64,000 nucleotides of DNA from Linyphia triangularis (GCA_963978545.1 OZ021723.1:98984002-99048001), one strand, 5' to 3'. Counted from the first letter of the stretch, positions 44,618-57,829 are shown. Notes: generated by a model from the sequence alone, not told the origin. Translations and numbers: made by a program.

Positions 44618-47399
44618 AAATTGAAGGTAGATGTTGTTAGAAAAAGGGAAAATTTAAAAGGCAAAGCATAACAAATCGAGAAGCATCTACTGCTTTTTGC
44701 TGTAAACAACATCTCAAGGAATGTAGACAAATATAGGTAGTTTATAAAAATATCTTGGTTTAACTAACTTTGTTTGGACAAGGATCTAGCACATCAGACT
44801 AAAAAAAAAAAACACAGTCAATTTCAAATACTCATACTTAGAATGTTATGTATCTGATCATTCAACAAATGAGCACTTCCACAAAAATAGCTATTTTCAG
44901 GCTCGATTCTTTCTGTCTCAAGGGTACTTAAATGCAGGTTCATTTGACAATGATTATTTTGCATAGAAATTATCAAATAGTGTCTGCAATAGCACTGATA
45001 CTTTATTTGTTTCCAAAAACTATATGAAGTTTTAAAAGCAGTAGATAAGAAACATTAAAAGAAACTTGGAAGCATCAAAAAAGTTACTTGGACTTAGCGG
45101 AATTCCAATCATTACTTTTACAAAATGCCTCATTTGAAATCCTCTTAACAGCAGCTTGTTTTGGTACCAAAAGCAATGCTATTCAAATACTTTTGTTACA
45201 GATTTTCCTACATTTTTAAAAACGTATCTATGTTTGGGTACATGTGGACTGGCTGTGTGTAAAAATTCATTTTAATCCTCGGACCAGTTATCGCTTTATT
45301 CAAGTACATTTTGGAAAGTCATCAAATTAAGGTATAAGTGTCCAATTTCTGAACTTGGGGTATGAAACATTAAATAGGTTTTGAAATAGCCCAACAACAA
45401 TGAATTCATACATAAATTATAATTTGCTAAATTATAGACAATCGTTCCGAACAAAGCATTCACTTGACCAGTAGCTATATTAGCCACTTGATAAGTATGT
45501 ACGTAAACAGTTATTCCTGCCAAGTCATGGTATTAAGAAAGATGCAAAGTGTTCTTAGAGTTAAATGTTGCAATCTTTTATTGAAAATTACAATACAGGA
45601 TCGTGATATATTTCCAATATGGGGTGCTACCAAATATTTGATTTTTAATTTAAAACTTCTGGACTAGATGTCTATCCAAACAAAGTAAAAAAGAAATTTC
45701 AAAACATACAATGTTTTACTATATTCCATATATTTACTGACAAAAGAAAAATCTTTAGTTATCTTGAGGGCAATAAACTGTTCAAACAGAAACATAATTT
45801 TAATTTGAGCTGAAAGTACATAAAATGAATCAGGAACGGACAATCCTAGCACAAAGGAAAATCTGTATCCAAACAGGCATACCGTTATATTGAAAATGTA
45901 TACGCTAAATCAGAACTGATGTTGCAACCAAAAATATGACAGCATTTCCTCATTTGAACATAGCTAACTTCCAGTCTTGTTCAGATTTAGCAAGTATAGT
46001 TCAAATGCATAAACTGATGGCACAATAATTCATAACAATATATCACAAGATTTTCAAATAAAAAGTTATTTAATAAAAAATGATCATGATAACAGAAATA
46101 TTTCACAAAGGTGATCGTTAGCAAAGAACATTTTAAGATTGGGAAAAAAGTACTAAGCACCCTGATAAAAACTTGAAGAGTTAAAATTATGTTGAACACT
46201 TTTAAATTCTTCTACTTTATAAACACTATTTATGGTAAACTTTTTAAGAGTTAAATAATCATAACAAAGATTATGTTTAAAGAAAACTACTAAAAGAGTA
46301 TTCAATAAAAAATAGAGTTACAAAAAGAAAATGTTTATTGCCTAAAAGGAGCTACAAAGCCATCCCAAATAACCTTTCCATATCTGAACATTAAAATTAC
46401 CAAAAACGCATCATTTTGCAATACAAATTAGTTTATTAGAATCAACACTTTTTATAATTTTTTGTTAATAAATTGCAATCTTGACACAGCTTTCACAAAA
46501 TAACTAAATCCAACTAGAATCCCCTAATCTTACATGATTGAATAATAGCTTAATTTGTGTAGAAAACTGATGACAGGAAAGGAAAATGAGGTAAAATTTT
46601 TATAGAAATACTGTCAAATTGTCAGTTGGAATAAATTTGGAAGGAAATATTTCAATGAGAAATCAAATAATCCACCATGACCATCAATATCTTCCTTACA
46701 AAGCAGTGGCAACTTGTTAGTAGTCAACATGATTTATAAAAAACATTGGTAAATTGAAATCATTTAGCAACAAAAAAATGGTTGAGTGATGCAACTGGTT
46801 GGTAAGAGGAGAAAAATAAAAACGATTTGGTTTCTCATTGAAGATTAAAGAAGAGGGCAAAAAAAGCGTATTCAAGATTTTGGGAGTTCTGTACGATTCG
46901 GCAAGCAGTTTGTAATTTAATTTCAATAATTAATTAACATTAATAATTAAATAATTAGTTTAAGTAATTAATATATTTTATTAGTATTTAAATATGTATA
47001 TTTAATTTCAATAGTTTAATTTACCAATTAATTTTAATAATTGAATTGTTTTAATAACTAGTTTAATTAAATAAAAATTCTGCCTCAACTATTTATGCCT
47101 CATTTGAGTGAACTGGGTCTCCATAATCATTGATTGGTGCAAAAACTAAAAAAAAAAAAAAATTGTCAAAATGAAGAATGTTCAAGTATGTAACTAGTGT
47201 GTTCATTATCTAATGTTCTACTGGACTGGCCCATGTTTCACAGGCACTGACCGGCCGGGTGATTGCACTGAATAACTCTATAGCCCCTGGGAATGTTGGG
47301 GCACTACCTGAATCATTTAGAGGGTAAAAATCAAGTAATTTATGAGAAATATTTACAGTTAAATTTGGCTATTAAATGGTAATATCCCACTGCCTTTTT
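44618..47399. other. Intron-like DNA, nothing assigned
   Basis: AT-rich with no exon found on either strand; 46920-47070 is an AT-pure stretch of repeated 'ttaattaat'. A GC-richer patch at 47225-47310 has no known match. Confidence 0.4.
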
Positions 47400-48215
47400 A
47401 AATCCTTTATATTAACTTCGATTTAGTGCGTGCGGCTGGGTATGTCGGTGACAAACAAATTTGCAGATGCCTAATTAACACCCTTGTCATCGTCCAATCA
47501 GAATGAAACTTGGCAGATAGCTTTGATGTTGATGACAATGCATTCTATCAAATTTTGGCTTCTCTCACTATCACTAAAAAGTCACTTTTTTGGAATTTTA
47601 ATAACCCAACTTGCCATCATCCAATCACGCTGAAATAGTATTTAACTGATCATTAGAGAAACTCTTTCCTATTGCTAAAATTGTTTCAACAAATAAATAA
47701 TAAAAAAAATTTAATCAGAATATATAAAAGATATTTGGATGCGAGTGCACAAATTAACATTCATTTTTTAACTTAGTTTACCGCATATTTTGCTAATAGA
47801 GATGTTTTTAATATTTAAAATTAGGGAAAATCTTAGTTAACATGCCAGGGTTGGCACGATTTTGAAAAGTTGGCGATAAGGCTAAAACGAGGTGGTTTTC
47901 TGTTGTCTAATACAAAAAGGCCGCTAAAACTAAATGACTGAAAATTAAAAAATACACAAATGCTAAATAAAATATTTAATTACAAACTATACAGATGAAA
48001 AAGATGCATTTTTGTGAAGTGACACTGTAGTTTTTCAATTGTTGCCAAATTCAGATGGCGATCTCGACACGTATACTAGGAATAAGTCAAAATTATATGC
48101 AAACTCTAAACATACGCTGACAACAGAAACGGGGCTATGAATATAAAAATGTGCAATGCATACAAAGGATTTATATAAAAAACATTGTTTCTATGGGTTA
48201 GGATTTTACACAACA
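47400..48215 (-). repeat. Interspersed repeat family R1, copy D, with internal insertion
   Basis: Starts 'ctttatattaacttcgat', contains 'gaatgaaacttggcagatag' and resumes 'gaatataaaaatgtgcaatgc...atgggtta' at 48138-48205. About 300 bp of other sequence (roughly 47820-48130) is interposed relative to copy C. Confidence 0.72.
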
Positions 48216-48265
48216 CAACTGACTAAAGTTGGCTTTTGAGTACATAGCTTTCTAAACTAAAATCT

Positions 48266-48534
48266 TCATTGCTGATCGGGTAGTTGGTGCCTGAATGACC
48301 TAAGGTGGGACCGTAGGTTCCCCTTTAGAGTGAAGCACTTTCCACACAAGTGGCACTTGTGCGGTTTTTCTCCAGAGTGAGTCAGCAGATGACGGTTGAA
48401 GTCGCCCTTCATGTTGGTGGCATAACTGCAGTCAGGGCATTGGTAATGCACTCTGCGTCCTTTGTCCCAGAAAGGTGATCCTTGGTGGTTGGGTGACAGG
48501 GAATAGATGGAAGAAATCGTGCTTTGGGAGTTGC
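48266..48534 (-). CDS. Terminal exon with two C2H2 fingers (lola/tramtrack-like), exon B
   Basis: On the minus strand the acceptor 'cttccttctattttag' precedes an exon of two bases, 88 codons and a stop. After about 31 residues rich in Ser, Asn and Pro come YQCPDCSYATNMKGDFNRHLLTH (C-x2-C-x12-H-x3-H), linker SGEKP, and HKCHLCGKCFTLKGNLRSHLRSFRH (C-x2-C-x12-H-x5-H). Both fingers are intact. The phase matches exon A, so the two could replace each other as 3' ends of one transcript. An open frame continues upstream past the acceptor to 48613 but is intron-like. Family placement is inferred from architecture. Confidence 0.87.
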
Positions 48535-48864
48535 CTAAAATAGAAGGAAGACTTTTTAATTTGGAAGAAGTAAAAATTAATTTTTTAAGGCTGAGCAAGA
48601 AAAGAATACTCAAATGATTGTGGAGGTCTTAGAATATGAACAGATCAGCTGCTTATTTTTTTTTTTTTTTTTTGAGTTACCAAGATAATAGGACGTTTGA
48701 TGATTTATCATGATATATATAGACAATAAAACAAATGGTATTCATTTATGAAAAAAAATAATGCAATAACGAAGCATGTACTAATGAAAAGATAGAAGTA
48801 TGGAAAATAAATAATTTATAATGCAATAATGAATTGAAAACATTGTTACACAATTTTCTAAAAA

Positions 48865-49310
48865 AGATTTGGTATAGCTTCCAAGCAAAAAATCTGAACT
48901 TTACTCAAAAGCGATGAAAATCAGAAAAAAAGGAAATTCTTCCATTAGCTGGGTACTAATTGCACAATTATCGCCAAGTTTAAATGTTTACTCATTTAAA
49001 TTACGCGTAAATATATCACCAAGACTAAATGTTTACAGTTTATTATAGGAATTATAAATGATTTGGTTGTTAGTTTCGATGAGTTATGTCTGCAATTCGG
49101 TGGTTTTTATATATAGTATCCAGATGTGATGGAATAGTACAAAAAGAAAATTCAGAGGTTAAACAATATTAACTAACAGGTAAATCTAATTAAACCCAGT
49201 TTTTTAATTTTTTTTAAAGCTACATTCAAAGTACTAAATTTCAGTCGTAGAAGTTGAAATCAGTGTTTCTGCTAAATCGTACCATGTGTGTGAAAACGGA
49301 TAAAATGGTT
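48865..49310. repeat. Diverged duplicate of the sequence beside exon X
   Basis: Words shared in the same order with 43590-44170: 'ccaagcaaaa..ctgaact', 'aaagc.atgaaaa', 'aatctaattaaacccagttttctaat', 'aagctacattcaaa.actaaa'. Suggests a tandem duplication of exon plus flank that produced the exon array. Confidence 0.65.
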
Positions 49311-50107
49311 GTTCATATTTTTAGTTAACTTTATATTTTTGCAATATGACATTGCATTCTAGATTAATAAATGGACATGCGACAGAAAAACTTTATAGAA
49401 CTTAATAAAATTCAAAATATGGAATGAAAAAAAACTTTAATAAATACACATTAAAAAAATCGGATTTTCACAAAGTTTTAAATTTATTGATGCAGGTATA
49501 ACAGACGAATAAAGATAAGATGTATGGATGGTATAAACCACAAAAACAATTTCTTCTAACTTAAAGAAAAAAAAAAAAAATATTTGACAAAGTGTACTTT
49601 TTATAGTTATAAAGGAAAGTTAAATAAAATTGCAGGCAAGGTAAAAATTCATATTTTTTCCTTTTCAAATTCAATAGTTTTCTATCCACATTCCATTTAG
49701 TTCATTTCAATACAAACGCATTGGATACCTGAAAAAAGATTATAAAGCAATTCAATTCAAGTACATGTAATAGTTAATATTAGTGGGAAAATATTAAAAT
49801 AAAAATGACAGATGACATATAAGCAGGTAAATTCTAACAGAATGAATAAGTAGTACAAGAATAATAAAATATTACAAGAAAATAATTGTCAGCATTTTTC
49901 CAGAAATCATTTATATATTATAACAAAAGTACTAAATAACAAACAGGTTTGCTACAAATGGGTGTTTATGGGAAATGGGGATCCCACGACAGTTTTTATT
50001 AATTACTTGTCAATTGAACTAAAATAATTTAAGGTAAAAATGTGTTTTGATAACAGTATGTGCAACAATTAACACACAACACATTTCTTTTTAAAAATGT
50101 AAAAAAA

Positions 50108-50850
50108 AAAATTGGCACTTTTCCATTTTGCAAGTGTAGGCGACAAAGTCGCGAAAAATGATACAACCAATGAGAAACAGAATATCCCTGCTGGTATTCT
50201 TTTACCGCCACATTTTCAAAACAAGTGGTGGCTATTTCTAAAATAAATTGATAAATATTGTTATGAATTTTTCCACTGAGGCAATGATGGCACAGTTTTC
50301 ACGGTTTAAAAATATTTATTCTCTCTTCAGAAAACTCACAAAATTTATTCACAGGCAACAGTTTAATTACTCTCGAGCCTCAACACAAGCTTCAACAAAA
50401 ATAACTTCGAATTCAGCGATTATACAAGCTCACTCCAATAGGTAAACAAAGCGATCAGCTTTCAACGAAGTCCGAAGTCAATCTGCAAACTTTCCCGTTC
50501 TCCAGTCTTTTATATACAAGCGCGTGAGACATTCTCGAAATTTCCAGTCAATTCATCGGAAAAGAAACATCTCGAATTTTCTCGGTTGCTTTAGGTGTTG
50601 CCACCATTTAATAACCTGTATAATCGCTGTTAATAAAAAAATAAAATAAGATAAAAAAAAATTACAATAGAATTTTAAAATAATACGTCACTATTTACAC
50701 TATATACAGACAATCTGTGCAACAATATAATCTGCTTAGTGTGAGATTTTCAGCCTTATTAACATTTCTTTATGTGTAAACTGCGTGTTGTCACCAATTA
50801 CGTCTGCTTGGCGAGATTTACGTTCGCAAAATGGAAAAGTACCAAAACAT
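50108..50850. mobile_element. TIR element (tentative) containing an LTR-like insert
   Basis: 'ttggcacttttccattttgc' at 50112 and its near-complement 'gcaaaatggaaaagtaccaa' at 50826 form inverted ends about 740 bp apart. Beyond these the arms diverge quickly. No transposase. Confidence 0.4.
50259..50606 (-). mobile_element. Solo LTR-like sequence (Gypsy-type), minus strand
   Basis: Read on the minus strand it begins TGGTGGCAACACC and ends AATTCATAACA, so it has TG...CA ends. It carries a TATA box TATATAAAA at about 50509-50517 followed by a GC-richer stretch, and AATAAA signals at 50315-50320 and near 50343. This is the U3-R-U5 layout of an LTR. No second LTR, primer-binding site or gag-pol lies nearby, and a target duplication is not clear. 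A promoter of a lost gene is the alternative. Confidence 0.6.
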
Positions 50851-51540
50851 CTTACAAAGGTTATAGAAAAAAAAATTCTGCTTAAATTATTATGCAATAT
50901 TTAAATATGCTTTGCTACATTTAGCTACGTCAAAACTTAAGTGTGATTCATTCGAAAGGTTTTATAATTTATTTTTACGATAAGCTTTGTTGAACAAGTG
51001 GAATTTTCACCAATTTAAATTTGAAGAATTTTAAAGTAAAGTTACGATAAATGCTAATAAAAATAAATTGAAAATGCTTTAAAATAAATTCAGCTTCTTC
51101 TGATTTTGTTGACCAATATGATAAACACAGGGCACCTACTAAGTAAAGCTTTCAACTGTATAACAGATTCTGTGTCTAAAGTGCATTATACCAGTGCCAC
51201 TTTAGGACAACCATAGGCATTTCACTTAGTAGTAGAAATAGTTGGTAGTATTTGCCTTGTTGAAGAATCTGGAAGTCCAGCCATTTGCTTAATAATTTTT
51301 TTCTTCTTACAACTTCTTTTTAAAGTTGATAGATATAGTGCAATGCACTATATGCAATACTGGAAGTTCTTCAACCTGTACATTGTGTACAATTAGTTTC
51401 ACAAAAATATTTGTAGATAGAGATATGCAAAAGACAAATTACAATTTTGCAAGGTAGTTTGATATCTTAATCTTTAAATTCTTCACATCGGAAAAAAGTT
51501 ACAAAGTAACCATGAGTTGTACTTAGCATAATTATTGGAC
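50851..51540. other. Intergenic DNA, nothing assigned
   Basis: AT-rich; a short CpG-bearing part around 50780-50825 belongs to the inverted end above. Confidence 0.4.
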
Positions 51541-51665
51541 TGCCCAGACCGGAGAACTCACCCTTGCGGGTTTGGAGCTCTTGTACCTCCGGCTGGGAGG
51601 AAAGCGACACCCCAGCCCGAGAGGAGATCCCCAGGGCGTTCCACCCTGCCAGAACAGATTTATTG
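51541..51665. other. GC-rich island, origin unknown
   Basis: About 120 bp of GC-rich sequence ('gaccggagaactcaccc', 'acctccggctgggagg', 'ccccagcccgagaggag') in AT-rich DNA. On the minus strand it starts just after CAATAAA. No frame gives a known domain. It could be part of an LTR or a retrocopied UTR. Confidence 0.35.
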
Positions 51666-53930
51666 AAACTTGGGCGAGTATTTACATTGGAGTTTTGTTA
51701 TATATAAAAATACAGATTGGTTGGCAAATAATAATATGGTCAGGGAAGCATTCTTCTTTCTAACAAAATCATCAAAAATAACCATCTTAACAAAATAACA
51801 TGAACAATGAACAAACAACAAATACATGTAAAGATTAAATTAAATTACACCAAATATTTCGAACATCAAAACAATACTACGCAATACAAACAAGTAAATA
51901 AACACAACCAACAAGGCTCCTTCTCTAACCCAAGTATATCTGTAATATTATAGAATGTTATTGTAACTTTATTTATATGTATATTAATTTTTATTTTTAG
52001 ATTTCCCAGCACAATCAGGATCAGTTGTACTGTAAGTGGTTAGTTGTACTAAGTGTAAGTTGGGACAAAGAAAAGCAAGACTATCTCTCTCCTTTCCTCT
52101 TATATTTTTTTTCATCTTTTCTATTTTTTTTTTTTTTTAGCATCTAGCATAGCGTATAACATAATTATTAGCTCTATACATCGTATAAAAAAATATTCAG
52201 ACGTATATGGATCATCTGTCAAAAACGAAATAAAATGATAAATTTCCGAGTGCGCCGGTAGAGATATACTAGGGATTTGGCGATATTGATATTTTGTAAC
52301 TTAGTTTTGAACTGAAATAGATCAAAAGAGCACTATTTAAAAGCTGTGCATTGTCAAATTTTTATGAAACATCTGTAGCAATCCATAGGATAATTTTATA
52401 AAACATAAAGCAATCGAGTATCCAGGATGAGCAGTTTCAAAAGTTTTTCAGAAAATCTATGTAATCAACAAATAACAAACGATAAAAAAAATTAAACAAA
52501 CACAAATGGAATCGAAATGTTCACACGTTATGCTCAACAGTCCTCTTATAAATCATTTAAATTTAAAATGTAACAATAAAATTCGAAATAATCAACACAC
52601 CAAACCAAAACAAAAAGTAGAAGTACGGTTGCAGAATGCAGACTAAATCCGCTTCAGATCAATTCTATATTTCATGTACTGTGACGTTTTAGTAAACTTC
52701 TTTCATATCTGTTGTAATTAGTAGTCAAAAACTCGAATTTCTTTTTAAATATGTATTGTGATTGGCTACAATAAACTGAGTTTGATTAATATATCCTATG
52801 TAAACATTAATTCTTCCCCGTATGAGTTTTCTAAGTAAAGAAATACACAAAACGTTTAAAATTCATTGTTCTTTTCTATCTTAGTTTTCTCAAAAGTGTA
52901 AAACACAAAAATGTAACTAATACATTTTGACTCGGGACTGTGACTGAAATACTTTTAAAGAGTTCCTCTAACGTGATACTAGATGGCGCTGCCTAGCTGT
53001 CAGAAAAATATATCGGAAGAAAATAAAAGCAAATAAACCGTCAGTTCATATGTATGGACTGTCAATAGTGTTTGGGTTGTAATTAGAAATTTGGCATCTG
53101 CTCAAAATCTACGATATTGTTCAATTGTTTGAACTGTGAAGCATAGTTGAACTCTCAATTGATCGGCCTACAGCTGACTGAAATCGGAGCAGCGATTTTT
53201 CCTGAAAAAAAAGTAAGTAGGCTTAGATAAATATATAGGCAGGCAGACGGGTATCGGCTGCAGGGTTCAAATTAATGATATTTTTCGATTTTCGGAGTCG
53301 TACTAAAGCCTCGAAGCTGATTTTAATATTTCACAAAATGTTTTCGTAATGAATTTTATATTTGTAACTTCAATGTTAGTTTTATTATGTTGTATACTTT
53401 TTTGTCCCATGCAAAAGTTTCAAAAGTGGACCTATATTTGTTTAGCCAACTTCATAGTGTTTTGACTTTTGAGAGAATTTGCAGTCGTAATTCATATAGA
53501 TCTATCATAAAATATTACTTCCTTTAGTGCATGTTCCTGTTAATTGTATTAGTAATCTTCTATGTATTGATATATTAATTGAAAGGTGAAAGTGTTAAGT
53601 TGTTTTAATTCCATTTACGTACTCTCTTATATGCACTTCAGTTCCACTTTTTGTAGATTTTGGCGAAATTTAATTTTGTATGGTTTGAAAATACATTCAG
53701 TACTCTGTCGCATGTCATATTTACAATGTAGAATTCCTCGAAAGTTACTGAAATCTTTTTTTATATTTTCTCTTTCGTAACTCCTTGAAAATTTGAAACT
53801 CGCATCACATTGAATAGGTATATCGGATAATATTGTACATGTCTGCTGAGAGAATTATTTTCAAAGGGTTGCAAGGCGGTTGAGTTTTTGTTCAACCTTA
53901 ATTTTTCAATTGGTTATCTGAGTACATAGT
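51666..53930. other. Intergenic DNA, nothing assigned
   Basis: AT-rich with small frames lacking domains; a T tract at 52128-52138. Confidence 0.4.
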
Positions 53931-54255
53931 GGTCACAGAACCTAGAAATCAAGGAAATGTCTGGGAATTTTTTTGAAATTTGGCAATAATCGGAGAATTT
54001 TTCTATTGCTTTGCAGTTATGTTTCCCATTCATCTGTATTTTGATGCCATTTTCCGGGAGAATTGCGGTAATCGTTAGAAGTTTTATGTTACAGTATAAT
54101 TTAAACTTTTCATTACTGTATTATTTTGAAAAAATTGCCATAAATGTCTATTTTATCTACATATCTGGGAAAATTTAAAGAAAAAAAAATTGCCATAAAA
54201 TCAGGGAATTTTTTAGAAATCTATCAGAGAATTTTTTTTCTTGAATTTTTTGCCA
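53931..54255. mobile_element. Old copy of the GTGGCCAC-ended transposon family
   Basis: Starts 'tagtggtcacagaacctaga' and contains 'gaaatgtctgggaattt' and 'aaaatcagggaattttttag', matching the interior of 35036-35458. The right end has decayed to 'ttttgccatat'. Confidence 0.7.
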
Positions 54256-54317
54256 TATAATAAATATGCGTGTTAAATTTCTTATGCATTGCATATTTTA
54301 AAGTCATACTTCTAATT

Positions 54318-54501
54318 AGCCGACCAAACGGTATAGTGGTTAGCGTGCTAGCTTCTAAACCGCGAGGTTGCGGATTCCGAGTCCCGTGTTAGGCATGGGT
54401 GTTTGTAAATGTATGTTGGCTTGTCTAATGACGAATGTTTCGGCGCATTATAGCCCTCGTGTTGCTGACGGCGCCAGATAATCTGAAAACAACCAACCAA
54501 C
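54318..54501 (+). mobile_element. tRNA-derived SINE, copy 2, with 13-bp TSD
   Basis: Almost identical to 18137-18319 from the A box through the 'ggcgccagataatctga' body to the CAAC tail. The B box has one extra base (GGATTCCGAGTCC). Direct repeats CATACTTCTAATT flank it at 54305-54317 and 54502-54514. Confidence 0.92.
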
Positions 54502-54514
54502 CATACTTCTAATT

Positions 54515-57400
54515 CCAGTGAATCATATAGCTTTTCTCTGTATCACCTGTAATGTACAAAATCCATGGGGTTGGGAGTGTACCCGTTTGTACCTTCCGAC
54601 CTATACCTATGATTTTGTCACTTTTGGGGAACTTCTTGTTTGAAAAATTTCAAATAATAATTTATTCTACCATATTAGGGAGTTGATCATTTAAATTTCA
54701 TCGATTTGTAAATTTTGAGTGTCAAAAAAATTTTGAAATTTTTTTGATATTCAATATAAAGGGAAATATAGCTAAGATTAATTATGCTATTAGTATGGGG
54801 CTCTGCCCCTTGCTTGCTAACACTCACCAACCCCCTGAATTGCTATGCAATCGCATTTGTTCGCTTAACTCGCCTCAAAGTGAGGTATTTAAAATATGCC
54901 CTCACTGCAGAATCAAGGAAATCCTTGGAAGGTGATATTGTGCCATGAAACTGAATTTTTTTTATTTTTTATGAAGAGTTACAATACTTGCCCCACCATT
55001 ATCCTACTGCTTATGTCAAGACACGTTATTCAGAGACAGTGTTGCAAAGTTCTTGGAAAACAACAAAAAGAAACAATATCCTACATATATATTTAAAAAA
55101 TATCAGTTATTTAATTGAACAATTTAAATTTACGAACTGGTTTCGTATGAAGCACCAAAATAATTAAAGTTGCACATCAAAATTTCTGTTGTTGTTGTTG
55201 CTAATCCTCACTGTCTGACGGAGTCAGACAAGATCCACGAGTTCGTTGACTAAAAGGAAGTCGAAGACTAGGAGAGGATTTCTTAATGAAGCATTATAAG
55301 CAATCATGTTTGCATAATCTATTTTGTGATACTTATAAAATAAAACAGTAAAAGGTCAATTATTCAACATTCAATCAACCGGAATTTTTTGAAAATCAAG
55401 TTTGGTGGGAAAATTAGCGCTATTTCATCAATAGTTTTTTTTTGTAATATCATTTGAGATTTCGAAGTTGAGTGGGGGGGGGGGGTATTCTTTATTTTGA
55501 TGGTTTTCAATTTGTAATAGCTTAATTTGCAGTGCTTAGAAATGAATCTATGTTCAGATTTACTGCGCAGTGCCTTTTGTCGACTCTTTGGAAGTTGGCG
55601 ATTTGACGCTGAATGCAACCCGACGACTTGGTATTCTGGCAACCGTAGTGACTGTTTGGATTTGGCTACACAACGTTTTGATGCCATTAAAGTCGCCAAG
55701 AGGCAACGTACGGTAAATCATAACTTGAATACATTTATTATTATAAAAAGTTAAATTCAGGTTTATCCAAAATGCTGAATATAAATTTTCAGCATAGAAA
55801 CCTTAATAGAAATTCCGTGCACAGTTTTTATATTCGGAAAACTCTCACATAAAATATGTCATGGTTATTTGCAGAATCTAAATAAATCTAGCTTGTTTCA
55901 ATTGTATAAGAAAGAAGTTTTTTTAGTCGAAATTCTATTACCCACAACATCCGGAATGGTTGGAATGTGCTTTATACGTTCTCCACTTTTTGTTTGGAGA
56001 TTCTGGGTAACCCAGCAACAATGTGGCTACATTCCAACTTGGAATCCATTTTTTCAAACCTGTAGTTTGGTGTCAATTCAACTTGGCGGCAAAATTGCTA
56101 AAAAATGTGTGAACCGTAAAGCACATTTGACTAACCTCCTGAACATGCTTCAGCAGATAATTTTTCCGAAAAGTCTGGTTTACCTGGAATTCTAATCTAA
56201 AAAAAAATCAACATCTTGCATCATCGTAAATATTAAATCAATATGATTTAAATAGGCAACAATTCGTATCAGTATAATAAAAAAAAACAATCTATAGTGA
56301 ATTCAAGTTGTTGTCTGTTGCCAGATGTATTAGTCAAATTTCAATGTATACAGTATAATACAATGCTGATAAATTATTCAAAATGATAGATTTAGAAATA
56401 AGTTGTCAAAACACAAAAACTTTATTTTAGAAACAAATTTAAAATGACGACTATAATTTAAGTTTAATAATTTTGAATAATTATAAAACATAAATATATC
56501 TAATAGATTGATATTAAAACTTAATGTTCGATAGTACCTATCCGTACAATTTTTATTTACAAAATCATCACTCAATCATGTTATGGTACCAAGAATGTAG
56601 AAATTTCATTGAGTGGATTATTTTCTTAAAAAATGAAAACTAAAGAAGGTATTTCTTCCCCTAGGAACATAATTTCGTGGGGCTTTATTTTCAAATATTC
56701 GGGGAAGACGAATCCTTCGAAGATAAGAGTTTCTGTCATTGAACATTCCGCTGTGCTCAGCTCGGAAGTGGTATCTACTACTGATCTCAAAATAAAAAAT
56801 GGTGGTTGAAAGCCTTAGCTACTTTGTGTAGTTAATGTTAACTTATTGACAAACTCATTAACTTTTTTAATACGTCTTATGTAGAAACGACCATTATATT
56901 TAACCATCACGTAGAGCAAACTACTGAGAACCATCTGGATACAATATACCAATTTTGGCAAAAAATGCAGATATCATAGGCTGTGCTTTGCATAGAGCCC
57001 ATTAGCTCAAACACATATTTTTTAATCTAAGATAAAAAAAAAAAATTATCTAATATCAGTATGCAGTTCAGGGTCAGATAAAAGGGACATACAATGCACA
57101 CAGGAAATCCTCAAACCTTGCAGGAAAATAAATTTTTTTTGGAATAACTAGAAACGCTAAATAGTGGAGCGTTTCACATTTCGACCAAAAGGACATCGTT
57201 CCACGGAGTTACCTTTCCCCTTAAAGGAGAAATTCCGGTATGAAAAGTAAATGCTGAGGGGGTTAAGAATAAACTAGTAAATTCTCAATTAGTATCTCGT
57301 TTTTCCACTCAAAATATAATTTAACACACAATTATTATTAAAAATTTTGTGTGTGCAGGAAGGAAATATTTTTATATAACGTCTTGATGCAGAAGTTTTT
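54515..57400. other. Intergenic DNA with one base-balanced segment
   Basis: Mostly AT-rich. A segment at 55547-55712 has balanced composition and is open on both strands, ending in ACG-GTAAAT, a possible splice donor, but no domain is seen. A 108-codon open frame at 55869-56195 also has no recognisable motif. A G tract lies at 55474-55485. Confidence 0.35.
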
Positions 57401-57774
57401 TTCTGCAAGTGTACTGATATTTTCTGTCCCACATGAAATGTCTTGCTGTAATTCCTTAAAGGGGGCTGGGGGGGGGGGGGGAGTGATTACAAACTGAATT
57501 CAACGTAAGGCAAATGGTGGTTGGACCCTTCCTTGCGCGTGACCATATCAACTCTAGGCACCTTAAACATGCCACCTATATCTTTTTTCTTGCGAGTAGT
57601 GAAGGCAACACTTTATAAGGTGCTTTAGTATTGATACAGCACATGCAGGGAGGCCCCAACCACCATTCGCCTTACATTGAATTCAGTTTGTAATCACTCC
57701 CCCCCCCCAGCCCCCTTAAGGAATTACAGCAAGACATTTCATGTGGGACAGAAAATATCTGTGTACTTGCAGAA
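57401..57774. mobile_element. Foldback element, about 145-bp arms, 374 bp
   Basis: 'ttctgcaagtgtactgatat' at 57401 and its complement ending at 57774 start the arms. Pairing continues through 'cccacatgaaatgtcttgct', a G tract (57468-57481) against a C tract (57699-57708), and 'gtaaggc.aatggtggttgg'. It lies directly beside repeat R2 copy 3. Confidence 0.92.
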
Positions 57775-57829
57775 AGGAACTGCTATATACTGACTATTAG
57801 ATAAATTTTTAATCTTAAGTTAACTAATG

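Noticed and set aside
50259..51665. A complete LTR retrotransposon
   Set aside because: No second LTR, primer-binding site, gag or pol frame lies near the solo LTR or the GC-rich island.
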